Part shown: positions 51,290 to 59,660 of the stretch, one piece after another
Layout of the letters: each line of letters opens with the position of its first letter
How positions within the stretch are numbered: position 1 is the first letter of the stretch
Assembly (NCBI GenBank): GCA_945889005.1
Contig: CAMDBI010000015.1
Coordinates: forward strand, 1-64,000
DNA: 64,000 nucleotides
Direction: 5' to 3'
Origin: Bacteroides fragilis
GTDB lineage: Bacteria > Bacteroidota > Bacteroidia > Bacteroidales > DTGW01
The notes under the pieces: generated by a model
Told to the model about the DNA's origin: nothing
The model's input: the letters and a program-made list of their open reading frames with translations, nothing else
Databases searched by the model: none
Made by a program: the position numbers and the translations under genes

Positions 51290-52396
51290 TTATTCAAGTC
51301 TGGTTTTAAACTTTTTGGAACTTGCTACCAACAGAAACAAAGTTACAAAAGCCAATACCAATGTTTGCTTCCATACATAAGCGAAACCTAAGCCCTTTTC
51401 CATTATGGTTTTCAATATATCGATAAAATAGGTCGACGGATTGATGCGGCACACCACCTGAAGCCAAATAGGCATATTGTCGATGGGAAAAATAAAACCC
51501 GAAAGCAACAGGGTTGGCAACATAAGCGCCAACATCGAAATCATCATGGCATTTTGCTGTGTATCGTTGTTGGTCGATATAAAAATACCCAGCGACAATG
51601 CCAAAAGGATAAACAACAAAGCTTCGCCTAGCAATAGCAACAAACTTCCTTTTATGGGCAATTCAAAAACAAAATTGGCCAAAACAATAATGATAACAGC
51701 ATCTAAAAACGCCAATAAAATATACGGAATAACTTTACCTACAATTATTTGCAAAGGTTTAAGTGGCGAAACAAGCAGAACCTCCATGGTTCCCATTTCT
51801 TTTTCGCGAACAATAGAAACCGATGTCATTAGAGCCGAAATTAGAACTAGCACCAATGCCATAATGCCGGGAACAAACATAAAAACTCCTTTCATATCGG
51901 GGTTGTACATCATTCTAACTTCCGGTACAATCCGCATGACCTGACCTACCGATGAATTCATTGAAGCACTATAATTGTTGATAATATTGGAAGTATAGCC
52001 GGTCACAATGTTGGCAAAATTAGCATCCGAAGCATCGGCAATAATATGAACACTTGCTTTGCCTTCTTTTAAAAGTTTTTGAGCGAAATCGGGTTCAAAC
52101 ACCACTACCTCCTTTACACTGCCATTTTTAAAATAGGCTTGGATCTCCTTCTCTGAGTTTAAATACGCTTTTATTTTGAAATAGCCCGATGACGAGAGTT
52201 TCGATGTTATTTGCTTTGTCACATCGTCTTTCGACATATCAAGAATGGCAATATTGGCATCTTTAATTTCGTTGGTTATTACATATCCAAAAATAAGCAT
52301 CATTGCCAAAGGCATACCAAACAGCACAAACAAAGTTCGCTTGTCGCGAAATATGTGATAACACTCCTTTATTACAAAACCTTTAAAAGCATTCAT
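51290..52396 (-). CDS. ABC-2 type multidrug export permease
   Basis: A 368-residue permease, a paralogue of the next gene (50092-51213). The first helix is LFVLFGMPLAMMLIFGYVI, followed by a periplasmic domain with FEPDFAQKLLKEGKASVHI. The helices after position 175 carry SIVREKEMGTMEVLLVSPL, matching the consensus of YbhS/YhhJ. It works with the second permease and the two ABC ATPases as the inner-membrane channel. The gene overlaps the extended reading frame of its neighbour only because of translated repeat. Confidence 0.9.
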   Translation of the reverse strand: MNAFKGFVIKECYHIFRDKRTLFVLFGMPLAMMLIFGYVITNEIKDANIAILDMSKDDVTKQITSKLSSSGYFKIKAYLNSEKEIQAYFKNGSVKEVVVFEPDFAQKLLKEGKASVHIIADASDANFANIVTGYTSNIINNYSASMNSSVGQVMRIVPEVRMMYNPDMKGVFMFVPGIMALVLVLISALMTSVSIVREKEMGTMEVLLVSPLKPLQIIVGKVIPYILLAFLDAVIIIVLANFVFELPIKGSLLLLLGEALLFILLALSLGIFISTNNDTQQNAMMISMLALMLPTLLLSGFIFPIDNMPIWLQVVCRINPSTYFIDILKTIMEKGLGFAYVWKQTLVLAFVTLFLLVASSKKFKTRLE

Positions 52397-52500
52397 ATCT
52401 TATTAATTTGAAAATTTCGAATGAGCAAATTTGAAAATGAAAACCCACACATCACTTCATTAGAACCTTTAATAATATTGCAATCCAAAATTTTAATAAA

Positions 52501-52541
52501 TTTGCACATTTCCACATTTGACATTTTCACATTTCCACATT
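52501..52541. repeat. TTTGCACATTTCCACATTTG-type repeat between ABC ATPase and permease genes
   Basis: The first 34 bp match 24031-24064 (his operon) with two differences. It is the clearest pair of this dispersed family in the window. Confidence 0.7.
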
Positions 52542-53271
52542 ATTTCCCACGAGCCAAAATATAAAACACCTCATCCATATTTGCAGCGTTAAACTGCTGT
52601 TTTAGCCCATCTGGCGTATCGAGAGCCGCAATGCGCCCATCGACCATAATCGACACTCGGTTACAATACTCGGCCTCGTCCATATAATGCGTAGTTACAA
52701 ACACTGTAATACCATCGTTTGCTGCATCGTATATTAGATTCCAAAATTGCCGACGGGTAATGGGGTCGACCCCTCCGGTTGGTTCGTCGAGAAAAACAAT
52801 TTTGGGTCGGTGAAAAACTGCAATCGAAAAAGCCAACTTTTGTTTCCAGCCAAGCGGAATATCCTGAATAAGCATATTACGTTCGTTTCCCAAACCGAGT
52901 TTATCGAACAATTGAATGGCTCTTTGTTTAATTTCTGCTCTTCTCATTCCATAAATACCTGCATAAAACTGAATATTTTCATAAACAGTCAAATCGCCAT
53001 AGAGCGAAAACTTTTGGCTCATATAACCAATGTTTCTCTTAATACTCTCGGTTTGAGTATGAGCATCGAAACCGGCAACCTTTACCAAACCAGAGCTTGG
53101 AGAAGACAAACCACAAAGAATCTTTATCGCGGTTGTTTTCCCCGCACCATTGGCCCCTAAAAACCCAAAAATTTCTCCTTGAAAAACATCGAATGTCAAA
53201 TGATCGTTGGCTGTGAAATCGCCAAATCGCTTGACTAAATCTTTTACTTCTATAATTTTCTCACTGTTCAT
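52540..53271 (-). CDS. ABC transporter ATP-binding protein (second of two)
   Basis: A 243-residue ABC ATPase. Walker A is GANGAGKTT, and Walker B is KIVFLDEPTGGVDP. The usual LSGGMKQK signature loop is replaced by DIPLGWKQKLAFSIAVFH. The switch His lies in FVTTHYMDEAEYCNR. The frame extends to 53439 only as a shadow of the overlapping upstream gene; MNSEKIIEVKDLVKRFGDF at 53271 is the real start, overlapping the previous stop by 4 bp. It energises export together with the paralogue at 53268-54185. Confidence 0.93.
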   Translation of the reverse strand: MNSEKIIEVKDLVKRFGDFTANDHLTFDVFQGEIFGFLGANGAGKTTAIKILCGLSSPSSGLVKVAGFDAHTQTESIKRNIGYMSQKFSLYGDLTVYENIQFYAGIYGMRRAEIKQRAIQLFDKLGLGNERNMLIQDIPLGWKQKLAFSIAVFHRPKIVFLDEPTGGVDPITRRQFWNLIYDAANDGITVFVTTHYMDEAEYCNRVSIMVDGRIAALDTPDGLKQQFNAANMDEVFYILARGK

Positions 53272-54185
53272 GATAGCTTCATTAATTTCATGAAACAATC
53301 TTCGATGCACGGAGTCTCCAGATGCATCTCGACATCGGTATGTCCAGCTTTTTCGACTTCTTTCAAAACAATATCGGACGAAATACCTGGCAAAAGGGTT
53401 ATATGAACAAATTGCCCAAATAAAAACACGCTGTTGCAAAGTCCACTCGAATTCAGATCGTTCATAAGCTTATACATGTTTTTTGAACGAATAGCCCATA
53501 AATCTTCTCCAAAGTGATCGACCACTTCCTTAGGAGTTTCAATTGTCATTATTGAACCATTTTGCATCAATGCCACTCGATCGCAGAGACTTGCCTCATC
53601 CATGTAAGGTGTAGAAACAACAATTGTAATCCCTTGCTCTTTAATGGAACTTAACATCTGCCAAAATTCCTTTCGCGATACAGCATCGACACCTGTTGTA
53701 GGCTCGTCGAGTACCAATATTTTCGGACGATGAATAAGAGCGCACGAAAGCGCCAGCTTCTGCTTCATACCTCCCGATAAAGCTCCGGCTTTACGTGTTT
53801 TAAATGGCTCAATGTGTTGGTATATGTCTTTTATAAGGTCGTAATTCTTTTCAATGGTAGTTCCAAAAATGGTTGCAAAAAAGTTCAGGTTCTCTTCGAC
53901 GCTCAAATCCTGATAAAGCGAAAAACGTCCGGGCATATATCCCAACATATTCCGAAGTTTTTTAAAGTCCTTGACTGTATCCAATCCATCGACAGTCAAT
54001 GTACCCTTTGTTGGCACCAACAATGTAATAATCAACCTAAACAATGTTGTTTTTCCGGCTCCATCGGGACCTATAAAGCCAAACAACTCATTTTCATTAA
54101 TATTACACGTAATATTTTTCAAAGCATTCGTCTTTTCGAAGCTTTTCGAAACATTGTCTATCAATATTTTAGTATTTGCTGACAT
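53268..54185 (-). CDS. ABC transporter ATP-binding protein (first of two)
   Basis: A 305-residue ABC ATPase. Walker A is GPDGAGKTT, the signature is ALSGGMKQKLALSCALIH, Walker B is KILVLDEPTTGVD, and the switch region is TYMDEASLC-like. The C-terminal about 90 residues are a family-specific extension (EDLWAIRSKNMYKL). In E. coli YbhF these two ATPase halves are one protein, while here they are separate genes. It lies 15 bp downstream of hlyD and overlaps the next ATPase gene by 4 bp. Confidence 0.93.
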   Translation of the reverse strand: MSANTKILIDNVSKSFEKTNALKNITCNINENELFGFIGPDGAGKTTLFRLIITLLVPTKGTLTVDGLDTVKDFKKLRNMLGYMPGRFSLYQDLSVEENLNFFATIFGTTIEKNYDLIKDIYQHIEPFKTRKAGALSGGMKQKLALSCALIHRPKILVLDEPTTGVDAVSRKEFWQMLSSIKEQGITIVVSTPYMDEASLCDRVALMQNGSIMTIETPKEVVDHFGEDLWAIRSKNMYKLMNDLNSSGLCNSVFLFGQFVHITLLPGISSDIVLKEVEKAGHTDVEMHLETPCIEDCFMKLMKLS

Positions 54186-54200
54186 TCTTTACGTACTCTA

Positions 54201-55088
54201 TTAAAATTTCACTTCTCCAGGCATCCCTATTTTCATAGTACCATCGTTGACAACATCTACTTTCATTGCATACACAAGGTTTACACGTTCTTCGCGTGTT
54301 TGAATTATTTTTGGAGTAAATTCCGATTGCTCCGAAATCCAACTGATAGTCCCTTCATATTCTTTGATTTCATCGTTACCGGCATCGACTCTCACTTTAA
54401 CCTTTTGACCCAATTTTACTTGACCCAACTGGCTACCCGAAATATAAACCTTGAGCTTGATTACACTCAAATCTGCAAGTTTATAGATGGCTTTGCCCGG
54501 ACTGGCAATTTCGCCTGCCTCAATATATTTTTCAAGAACTGTACCGGCTGATGGATTGCTTATTACAGATTTCTTTATTTGATCGTTTATTTGATAAACC
54601 TGAAATGTAAGAGCCTTAAGCTCGTTCGACAAACTGAAATTTTGTGTTTTTGTAGATGCAATTTGTTTTTCGATTACCGACAATTGACCATTGATATCGT
54701 CGAGTTGCTTTACAGGTGCAGCATTTTGTTGTACCAGCTTTTCGAATCGTTCCTTTTCTTTCAAAAGAGTTTGTTTCTGCTCTTGTTGAACAGCTATTTG
54801 CGCATCTATTTGACTATAACGAGCTGTTGCAGCATCTTTTTGAGCCAATAATTGTTCTTTTTTTAAATATAAACCCAATGTATCTATAAACCCAACTACT
54901 TCGCCAGCTTTCAATACCTGTCCCTCACTAATTGTAAGATTCAGCACTTTGCCTTGCGCTTCAGCACCAATAAGTAAGTCTAAAGCTTCGAAATTGCCAA
55001 AAGCATCGGAGTCACTTTTATTTCCGCCACAAGAAATTAACAAAAATGCTGTAATTATTAGTAAAAAATGTGTTTTCATATTGTTCAA
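54201..55088 (-). CDS. HlyD/YbhG-type periplasmic adaptor lipoprotein
   Basis: A 295-residue membrane-fusion protein. The lipobox is FLLISCGG (Cys near 20), which makes it a lipoprotein. A lipoyl half-motif follows (LLIGAEAQGKVLNLTISEGQ), then a long coiled-coil hairpin (about 75-180, Gln/Lys/Glu-rich), a second lipoyl half (GTVLEKYIEAGEIASPG) and a beta-barrel domain. It bridges the inner-membrane permeases and the TolC-like channel. It lies between tolC and the ATPases in one operon. Confidence 0.9.
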   Translation of the reverse strand: MNNMKTHFLLIITAFLLISCGGNKSDSDAFGNFEALDLLIGAEAQGKVLNLTISEGQVLKAGEVVGFIDTLGLYLKKEQLLAQKDAATARYSQIDAQIAVQQEQKQTLLKEKERFEKLVQQNAAPVKQLDDINGQLSVIEKQIASTKTQNFSLSNELKALTFQVYQINDQIKKSVISNPSAGTVLEKYIEAGEIASPGKAIYKLADLSVIKLKVYISGSQLGQVKLGQKVKVRVDAGNDEIKEYEGTISWISEQSEFTPKIIQTREERVNLVYAMKVDVVNDGTMKIGMPGEVKF

Positions 55089-55107
55089 TATTAAATTTCA
55101 ATAATGT

Positions 55108-56382
55108 TTAGTTCCCTTTTAAAATCTTCAAATCGCACCTAGCTTGCAGAAGCTGTATTTTATGCACTTCGCCTTGAATTTTTGCAATTGTTTCGGCACT
55201 TACAGAGTTGAGATATTCGGTAGTGGTAATTAAACCTTGATCTAGACGAAGCGAGTTCTTCGAAACAATTTCTTTATGCAATTCAATTATTTGACCATCA
55301 GACACTACAGCACTTTCGAGTTGTTCAATTTTTGAACGGTAGTTTTCTTCGGCAATTTTAATATTTCGTACGAATTGCGTTTCTTTCGAAGATATTTGTT
55401 CTTTTTGAAGTCCCAACACTTGTTTGTCTCTGTTGGTTTTATTCCAATCCCAAATATTCCATTTGAGCGAAACACCTACAATATAAAATGTATTGAATTC
55501 GTTGCCCAACATATTGAGTCCGGGTTTCCCGTATCCAAGCTGACCAAAAGTATACAACTTAGGTACTCGTTGGGTTTGCAAAAGTTGCTTCGACAGATCG
55601 GTTGTTTTTCGTTGACTTTCGAACAACAAGAGCTCTGAACGCGACAATGAATCATTTACGTCATTAATTGAATCGGGCAATACCAATTGAACCGAGGTAT
55701 CGAGTTTGAGTCCTGTGATTTCAGCCAACACATTAACATTGGCTGTATAAGCAATCTGAAGCTCTTTAATTTGTTGCTTTATTTTCATAAGCTCAACATC
55801 GATAAGTCTTAAATCGTTCTCATTGAGCAAACCATTTGCTACGCCCGATTCGATCGACTTGCGCTTTTCCAATAGATTATTGACTGTAGTTTGCAACAAG
55901 TGCTCGTTTTGTTTCAATATAAGCATATAGAAATATACCTGATTGACCTGCTCTTTTCCTTTATGGATATCGACTTCAGTTTGTAGAACGTCTGTTTGAG
56001 TCGACAATTCGGCTATTTGTTTTTGCACCTTCACTGTTCCCCCGTCGAACAATAGTTGGCTAACATCGACAGTTGCTTTGTACTGGTCTTTATCGGTTTG
56101 AATACGTTTGAAAGTCGGTGCTTGATTGGGCAAACTAATCGGAATACTCAGATCAATTGCATCGGACTGATAGTTGGCTTGTCCGTTAAGGAAAAGCTGA
56201 GGAAGCCATTGTATTCCGGCATTTTCAACTTTTAATTTGTTTATTTGTTGAATTCGCAATTGGTCACTATATGAAGGATGTCTTTCTCTTGCACCTATAT
56301 AGCAATCGGCCAAAGTAACTTTTTGATTTTGTGCTTGCAGACTGAGCTGCAACATTAACAATGCATAAATAATTCGTCTCAT
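55108..56382 (-). CDS. TolC-family outer membrane efflux channel
   Basis: A 424-residue outer-membrane efflux protein. It has a signal peptide (MRRIIYALLMLQLSLQAQ), two long coiled-coil segments (for example, TEVDIHKGKEQVNQVYFYML and LLEKRKSIESGVANGLLNEND) and repeated OEP-domain patterns. It should trimerise into the exit duct of the pump. It lies 19 bp upstream of hlyD and overlaps the end of tetR by 4 bp. Confidence 0.9.
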   Translation of the reverse strand: MRRIIYALLMLQLSLQAQNQKVTLADCYIGARERHPSYSDQLRIQQINKLKVENAGIQWLPQLFLNGQANYQSDAIDLSIPISLPNQAPTFKRIQTDKDQYKATVDVSQLLFDGGTVKVQKQIAELSTQTDVLQTEVDIHKGKEQVNQVYFYMLILKQNEHLLQTTVNNLLEKRKSIESGVANGLLNENDLRLIDVELMKIKQQIKELQIAYTANVNVLAEITGLKLDTSVQLVLPDSINDVNDSLSRSELLLFESQRKTTDLSKQLLQTQRVPKLYTFGQLGYGKPGLNMLGNEFNTFYIVGVSLKWNIWDWNKTNRDKQVLGLQKEQISSKETQFVRNIKIAEENYRSKIEQLESAVVSDGQIIELHKEIVSKNSLRLDQGLITTTEYLNSVSAETIAKIQGEVHKIQLLQARCDLKILKGN

Positions 56383-57011
56383 CGTTTTTCAATTGAATGG
56401 ATGATAAATTTATAAACCTCCTTTTTGCGCGATTCGATAAAATCGTTGTATCGCGCCTTGTCGCCTTCGAATATAATGGTTTGTATAATTGGCCTTGCAA
56501 TAAATGGAAACAGGCACATTGCTATCATATTTACAATTAATTGCTCAGGTTCTATAGGATTAATAACGCCTTTCTCAACTTCATCGTTGATTAATTTTGA
56601 AAACTTCTTAAAGGGATTGTCTTTCTTATCAAAAATCTTTTTAAAAATATTTGCAATATTATCGGGGTTTCGGTTTATTTCAGTTAAAACAAAAAATGGG
56701 ATGTATGGATTCTTTTGAATAAGGCTAATGTAATTTTCAACAAAATATTCGATTTTCTGAAACAACGACATTTCAGATTCCATAAATTTAACCATAGAAG
56801 GAATGGCTTGTTTCATAACCAACTCAAAAATAGATGCAAATAACTTCTCCTTTGTCCGATAGTAATAATGCAAAAGTGCCTTATTGATACCCGCACGATC
56901 CGAGATGTCCTGCATCCGAGCTCCTTCAAAACCTTTTTCAATAAATACCTCGCGAGCAGCATCAAATATGAGCTCCTCGGTATTTTTTTCGTTATCCGTT
57001 ACTTTAACCAT
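56379..57011 (-). CDS. TetR-family transcriptional regulator
   Basis: A 210-residue repressor. The N-terminal helix-turn-helix is visible (ILDAA-like EELIFDAAREVFIEKGFEGARMQDISDRAGINKALLHYYYRTKEKLF), with a ligand-binding C-terminal domain of about 150 residues. The frame starts at 57023 (MFNCM), but the ATG at 57011 is preferred as the shorter leader to the HTH. It is first in the efflux operon, so it probably represses itself and the pump through the palindromes at 57047-57115, with a pump substrate as inducer. Confidence 0.93.
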   Translation of the reverse strand: MVKVTDNEKNTEELIFDAAREVFIEKGFEGARMQDISDRAGINKALLHYYYRTKEKLFASIFELVMKQAIPSMVKFMESEMSLFQKIEYFVENYISLIQKNPYIPFFVLTEINRNPDNIANIFKKIFDKKDNPFKKFSKLINDEVEKGVINPIEPEQLIVNMIAMCLFPFIARPIIQTIIFEGDKARYNDFIESRKKEVYKFIIHSIEKR

Positions 57012-57041
57012 ACAGTTAAACAAATTGATTTAATCTGAAAG

Positions 57042-57073
57042 CAAAAATAAGTTAACTTATTTATTTATCCAAA
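57042..57073 (-). promoter_or_regulatory. Efflux operon promoter
   Basis: On the minus strand TTTG (57073-57070), 20 nt, then TATTTTTG (57049-57042), a perfect -7 element with spacing one longer than ideal. It is about 31 bp upstream of the tetR start. Confidence 0.65.
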
Positions 57074-57115
57074 TTTTTTAACTACATAATTTAACTAATT
57101 AGTTAAATTATGTAG
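57047..57115. promoter_or_regulatory. Two palindromic operator candidates for the TetR regulator
   Basis: Palindrome 1 is AATAAGTTAACTTATT (57047-57062), lying over the promoter spacer. Palindrome 2 is 34 bp and perfect (57082-57115), with half-site CTACATAATTTAACTAA. Both share a TTAACT/AGTTAA core, as expected for one dimeric TetR-type regulator. Confidence 0.75.
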
Positions 57116-57272
57116 TATTGATTATATTAATATTATATAAATAGTTATGAAATATTTTACATTATTCGTTATAAAGATTGGCTATAAAAAAATTGAAAAT
57201 ACTAGAATTGAAAAATAAAAATAAAAGCTATATTTGCTTAATATATAATTAAACTCTCATACTTCCAATAAA

Positions 57273-58055
57273 ATGCAGATGATAAAACGAAGAATACTAT
57301 TTTTAACAATTTCGTTCATTATTGCTTTAATTACTGTTCTTTTTCTCAGAATAAACAACAATAATTATCCGGTTGCAAAGGATATCTATATAGGAAATGA
57401 AAAATATAAATTACATTTCCCTGTTGAACATATTGGAAACAGTCATTGCCTTATCGAATTTCCCATAAATGACACATTGGTCAATGGTAAAATGCATTAT
57501 CGCGACATAAGAAAAGACAAACAGTGGCAAACCATTAAAATGGTTCACATGAATCATCAATTAAACTCACTACTTCCTGCAAAAACTCCAAACTCTAGAA
57601 TAGTATATTACATAAGTTTAAACAAAGACGATGTTACTTACATATTATTTAAAGAAAAACCGATTTTTCTCAATTATAAAATTGAAGTTCCAGACGTATT
57701 GTATTATTCTTTTTATATATTGGTTTTTATATGTATTTTTTTCTCCTGCTTCACCGGGTTTTATGCAGCATTTAACTTCTATGCATTGAAAAAATATACA
57801 CTTATTACATTTTGGCTTTTTCTAATAACAGGTCTCGTTTTAGGACCATTAAACCAGCTCATTGCTATACATTTCGATTTAAAAGCAATGCTTTATTCTT
57901 TTGACCTATTTATTATAAAAATATTTGCAGCCTTCTTGCTGTGGTGGATAGCTTATAGCTTATTCAAACGTTTTAATTTCAGGTGGGGAATTGTAGCAGC
58001 ATCAATACTTACATTTATTATGTTATTAATACCTTATTCAGTTTTTGTGAAATAA
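57273..58055 (+). CDS. Membrane protein of unknown function
   Basis: A 260-residue protein. It has one N-terminal transmembrane helix (LFLTISFIIALITVLFL), an extracytoplasmic domain of about 125 residues (KLHFPVEHIGNSHCLIEFP and so on), then four helices (about 155-255). No family is recognised. The layout resembles a periplasmic sensor or a small scaffold. Its last 18 bp overlap the convergent PfkB kinase gene. A divergent promoter region with the TetR palindromes lies upstream, so it could be under the same control. Confidence 0.55.
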   Translation: MQMIKRRILFLTISFIIALITVLFLRINNNNYPVAKDIYIGNEKYKLHFPVEHIGNSHCLIEFPINDTLVNGKMHYRDIRKDKQWQTIKMVHMNHQLNSLLPAKTPNSRIVYYISLNKDDVTYILFKEKPIFLNYKIEVPDVLYYSFYILVFICIFFSCFTGFYAAFNFYALKKYTLITFWLFLITGLVLGPLNQLIAIHFDLKAMLYSFDLFIIKIFAAFLLWWIAYSLFKRFNFRWGIVAASILTFIMLLIPYSVFVK

Positions 58056-58964
58056 ACTATTGGCAAATTTTTGTGAAATATAATTGTCGTAGCTAAGGCA
58101 AACATCGGTCGCAAATTCAATTCCAGATTCAATAAGCATTTTTATAGTTTGCTCTGAAAGTAATGCAAGCTCCGATTGTTTTATTTTTTCATTGTACAAA
58201 GCATAAATTATTCCGGCACTAAAATTATCACCTGCTCCTATCGTACTCACCGGTGATATTTTATGAGTTGGAACATATATCTTTTTTTCTTTAGAAATGA
58301 AATAAACCCCTTTATCGGCCATGGTATAAAACAAAAACGGACAGTATTTCGACACTTCTCTGAAAGCCTCATCAACTGTTGTAGCACCAAATATGAGCTT
58401 AAAATCTTCGTCGGAACCTTTAACGATACTTGCAAGACTAAAATTTTCTAAAATAATTGGACGAAGCTTTTCCAGCTCGTGCAAATGAGCATTTCTATAG
58501 TTTGGATCGTAAATTATAAGTGCATTTAAATGTTTTGCAGCATCGACAAACGTAAAAACTTTTTCTCTGATTTCGTGTGCCAAGGAATAATATGATCCAA
58601 ATAATAGAATATCGCCATCGTTTAAACTGGGAAATGCTTTGTTGAGCCTTGTTTGAGGAGTATCGCGGTAAAAATTATAACGAGCATTGTTTTTTTGATC
58701 CATCACAGCTATAGCTACAGTTGTTTTACCATCGGGAAAGCGGTAAACATCGTGCGTATTGACCGAGTTATCTTTCAAAACATGATCGATCATATTACCA
58801 ATTTCATCGCAACCATATTCACTTATGAAATGAATAGGTAATCTAGCACGCCCCATCGAAACAGCACTGTTGAGCATCGACCCGCCGGGACGACCAGTTT
58901 GCACTTGATTTTCTTTGAATATAATATCGTAAACCGTTTCGCCAATAGCATAAACCTGTCTCAT
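58038..58964 (-). CDS. PfkB-family carbohydrate kinase
   Basis: A 308-residue sugar kinase of the ribokinase superfamily. It has the N-terminal GGSMLNSAVSMGR motif, DPNYRNAHL, and the C-terminal anion-hole motif TIGAGDNFSAGI with the catalytic Asp. The substrate may be fructose, ribose or a related sugar; nothing here decides. It starts 1 bp from the neighbouring hydrolase stop, forming a probable operon with it. Confidence 0.88.
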   Translation of the reverse strand: MRQVYAIGETVYDIIFKENQVQTGRPGGSMLNSAVSMGRARLPIHFISEYGCDEIGNMIDHVLKDNSVNTHDVYRFPDGKTTVAIAVMDQKNNARYNFYRDTPQTRLNKAFPSLNDGDILLFGSYYSLAHEIREKVFTFVDAAKHLNALIIYDPNYRNAHLHELEKLRPIILENFSLASIVKGSDEDFKLIFGATTVDEAFREVSKYCPFLFYTMADKGVYFISKEKKIYVPTHKISPVSTIGAGDNFSAGIIYALYNEKIKQSELALLSEQTIKMLIESGIEFATDVCLSYDNYISQKFANSLFHKN

Positions 58965-58965
58965 A

Positions 58966-59508
58966 CTATTTCACCAATTTCGAGATTGCTTTAAAAGTAT
59001 CGGTTCCAGCTCGACGGGTAAGCTCAAAAAGAATAGATTCAGATGTTGTCAAAATTGCTCCTTCATGAATCATCCGTCTTAAGGCTATTTCCTTATCAGA
59101 AACCTTACGCGACGAAATACAATCTGTTACTACAACAGGAACATAACCGGCTTCTTTTAAATCTAATACTGTCTGCAACACACATACATGCGATTCGATT
59201 CCACAAACAATTACATTTTTTCTACTCAACAAGTTTAATTTATCGACTACAACTGGCTCATCGCAGCAACTAAAAGCTATTTTTTCGATCGATTCGAAAG
59301 TCGAAAAAAGTTCTTTAATTTCGTTCACTGTTTCGCCCAAACCCTTACGATACTGCTCTGTAACGACCATTGGAACGTCCAATGCTTTTAAACCATTGAT
59401 TAATTTTATGGTATTGATTAAAAATTCTTCTTTGTTAGACATTGCAGGCAACAAACGTTCCTGAATATCAATAATTAAACCGACTGTGTTAATTTGTTCT
59501 ATGCGCAT
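58966..59508 (-). CDS. Isochorismatase-like cysteine hydrolase
   Basis: A 180-residue hydrolase. The catalytic triad is visible: Asp in LIIDIQERLLPAM, Lys in the middle helix (KGLGETVNEIKEL region), and Cys in VCGIESHVCVLQTV. The family includes nicotinamidases and ureidoglycolate-type hydrolases, and this sequence is too general to choose. The neighbour is a sugar kinase. Confidence 0.85.
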   Translation of the reverse strand: MRIEQINTVGLIIDIQERLLPAMSNKEEFLINTIKLINGLKALDVPMVVTEQYRKGLGETVNEIKELFSTFESIEKIAFSCCDEPVVVDKLNLLSRKNVIVCGIESHVCVLQTVLDLKEAGYVPVVVTDCISSRKVSDKEIALRRMIHEGAILTTSESILFELTRRAGTDTFKAISKLVK

Positions 59509-59510
59509 AT

Positions 59511-59582
59511 ATTAGAAATTAGATAATAGACATTAGATGTTAGAAATTAGACAATAGACTTATAGATATTAGACAATAGACA
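59511..59582. repeat. TTAGAAATTAGAyAATAGAC repeat spacer
   Basis: A 70-bp run of near-repeats: ATTAGAAATTAGATAATAGA, TTAGAAATTAGACAATAGAC and TTAGACAATAGAC. It lies between the cysteine hydrolase and SIS genes. Confidence 0.6.
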
Positions 59583-59629
59583 AAATAACTTATGATTTGC
59601 TTGAACATTTGCATATTTGCACTTTTTCT

Positions 59630-59660
59630 CATTAGTAATTAGTAATTTGTCATTAGTAAT
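59630..59660. repeat. CATTAGTAATT-type intergenic repeat ahead of the SIS gene end
   Basis: CATTAGTAATTAGTAATTTG followed by TCATTAGTAATT. The pattern matches 22637-22669 in the his operon, with similar unit order. Confidence 0.6.

Noticed and set aside
53272..53439. Longer start for the second ABC ATPase
   Set aside because: This stretch is the other frame of the first ATPase gene, and the encoded peptide (SYNPFARYF and so on) matches no ABC domain.
57273..58055. Gene assigned to the efflux operon
   Set aside because: It is divergent and encodes a membrane protein with no efflux features. Shared control remains only a possibility.
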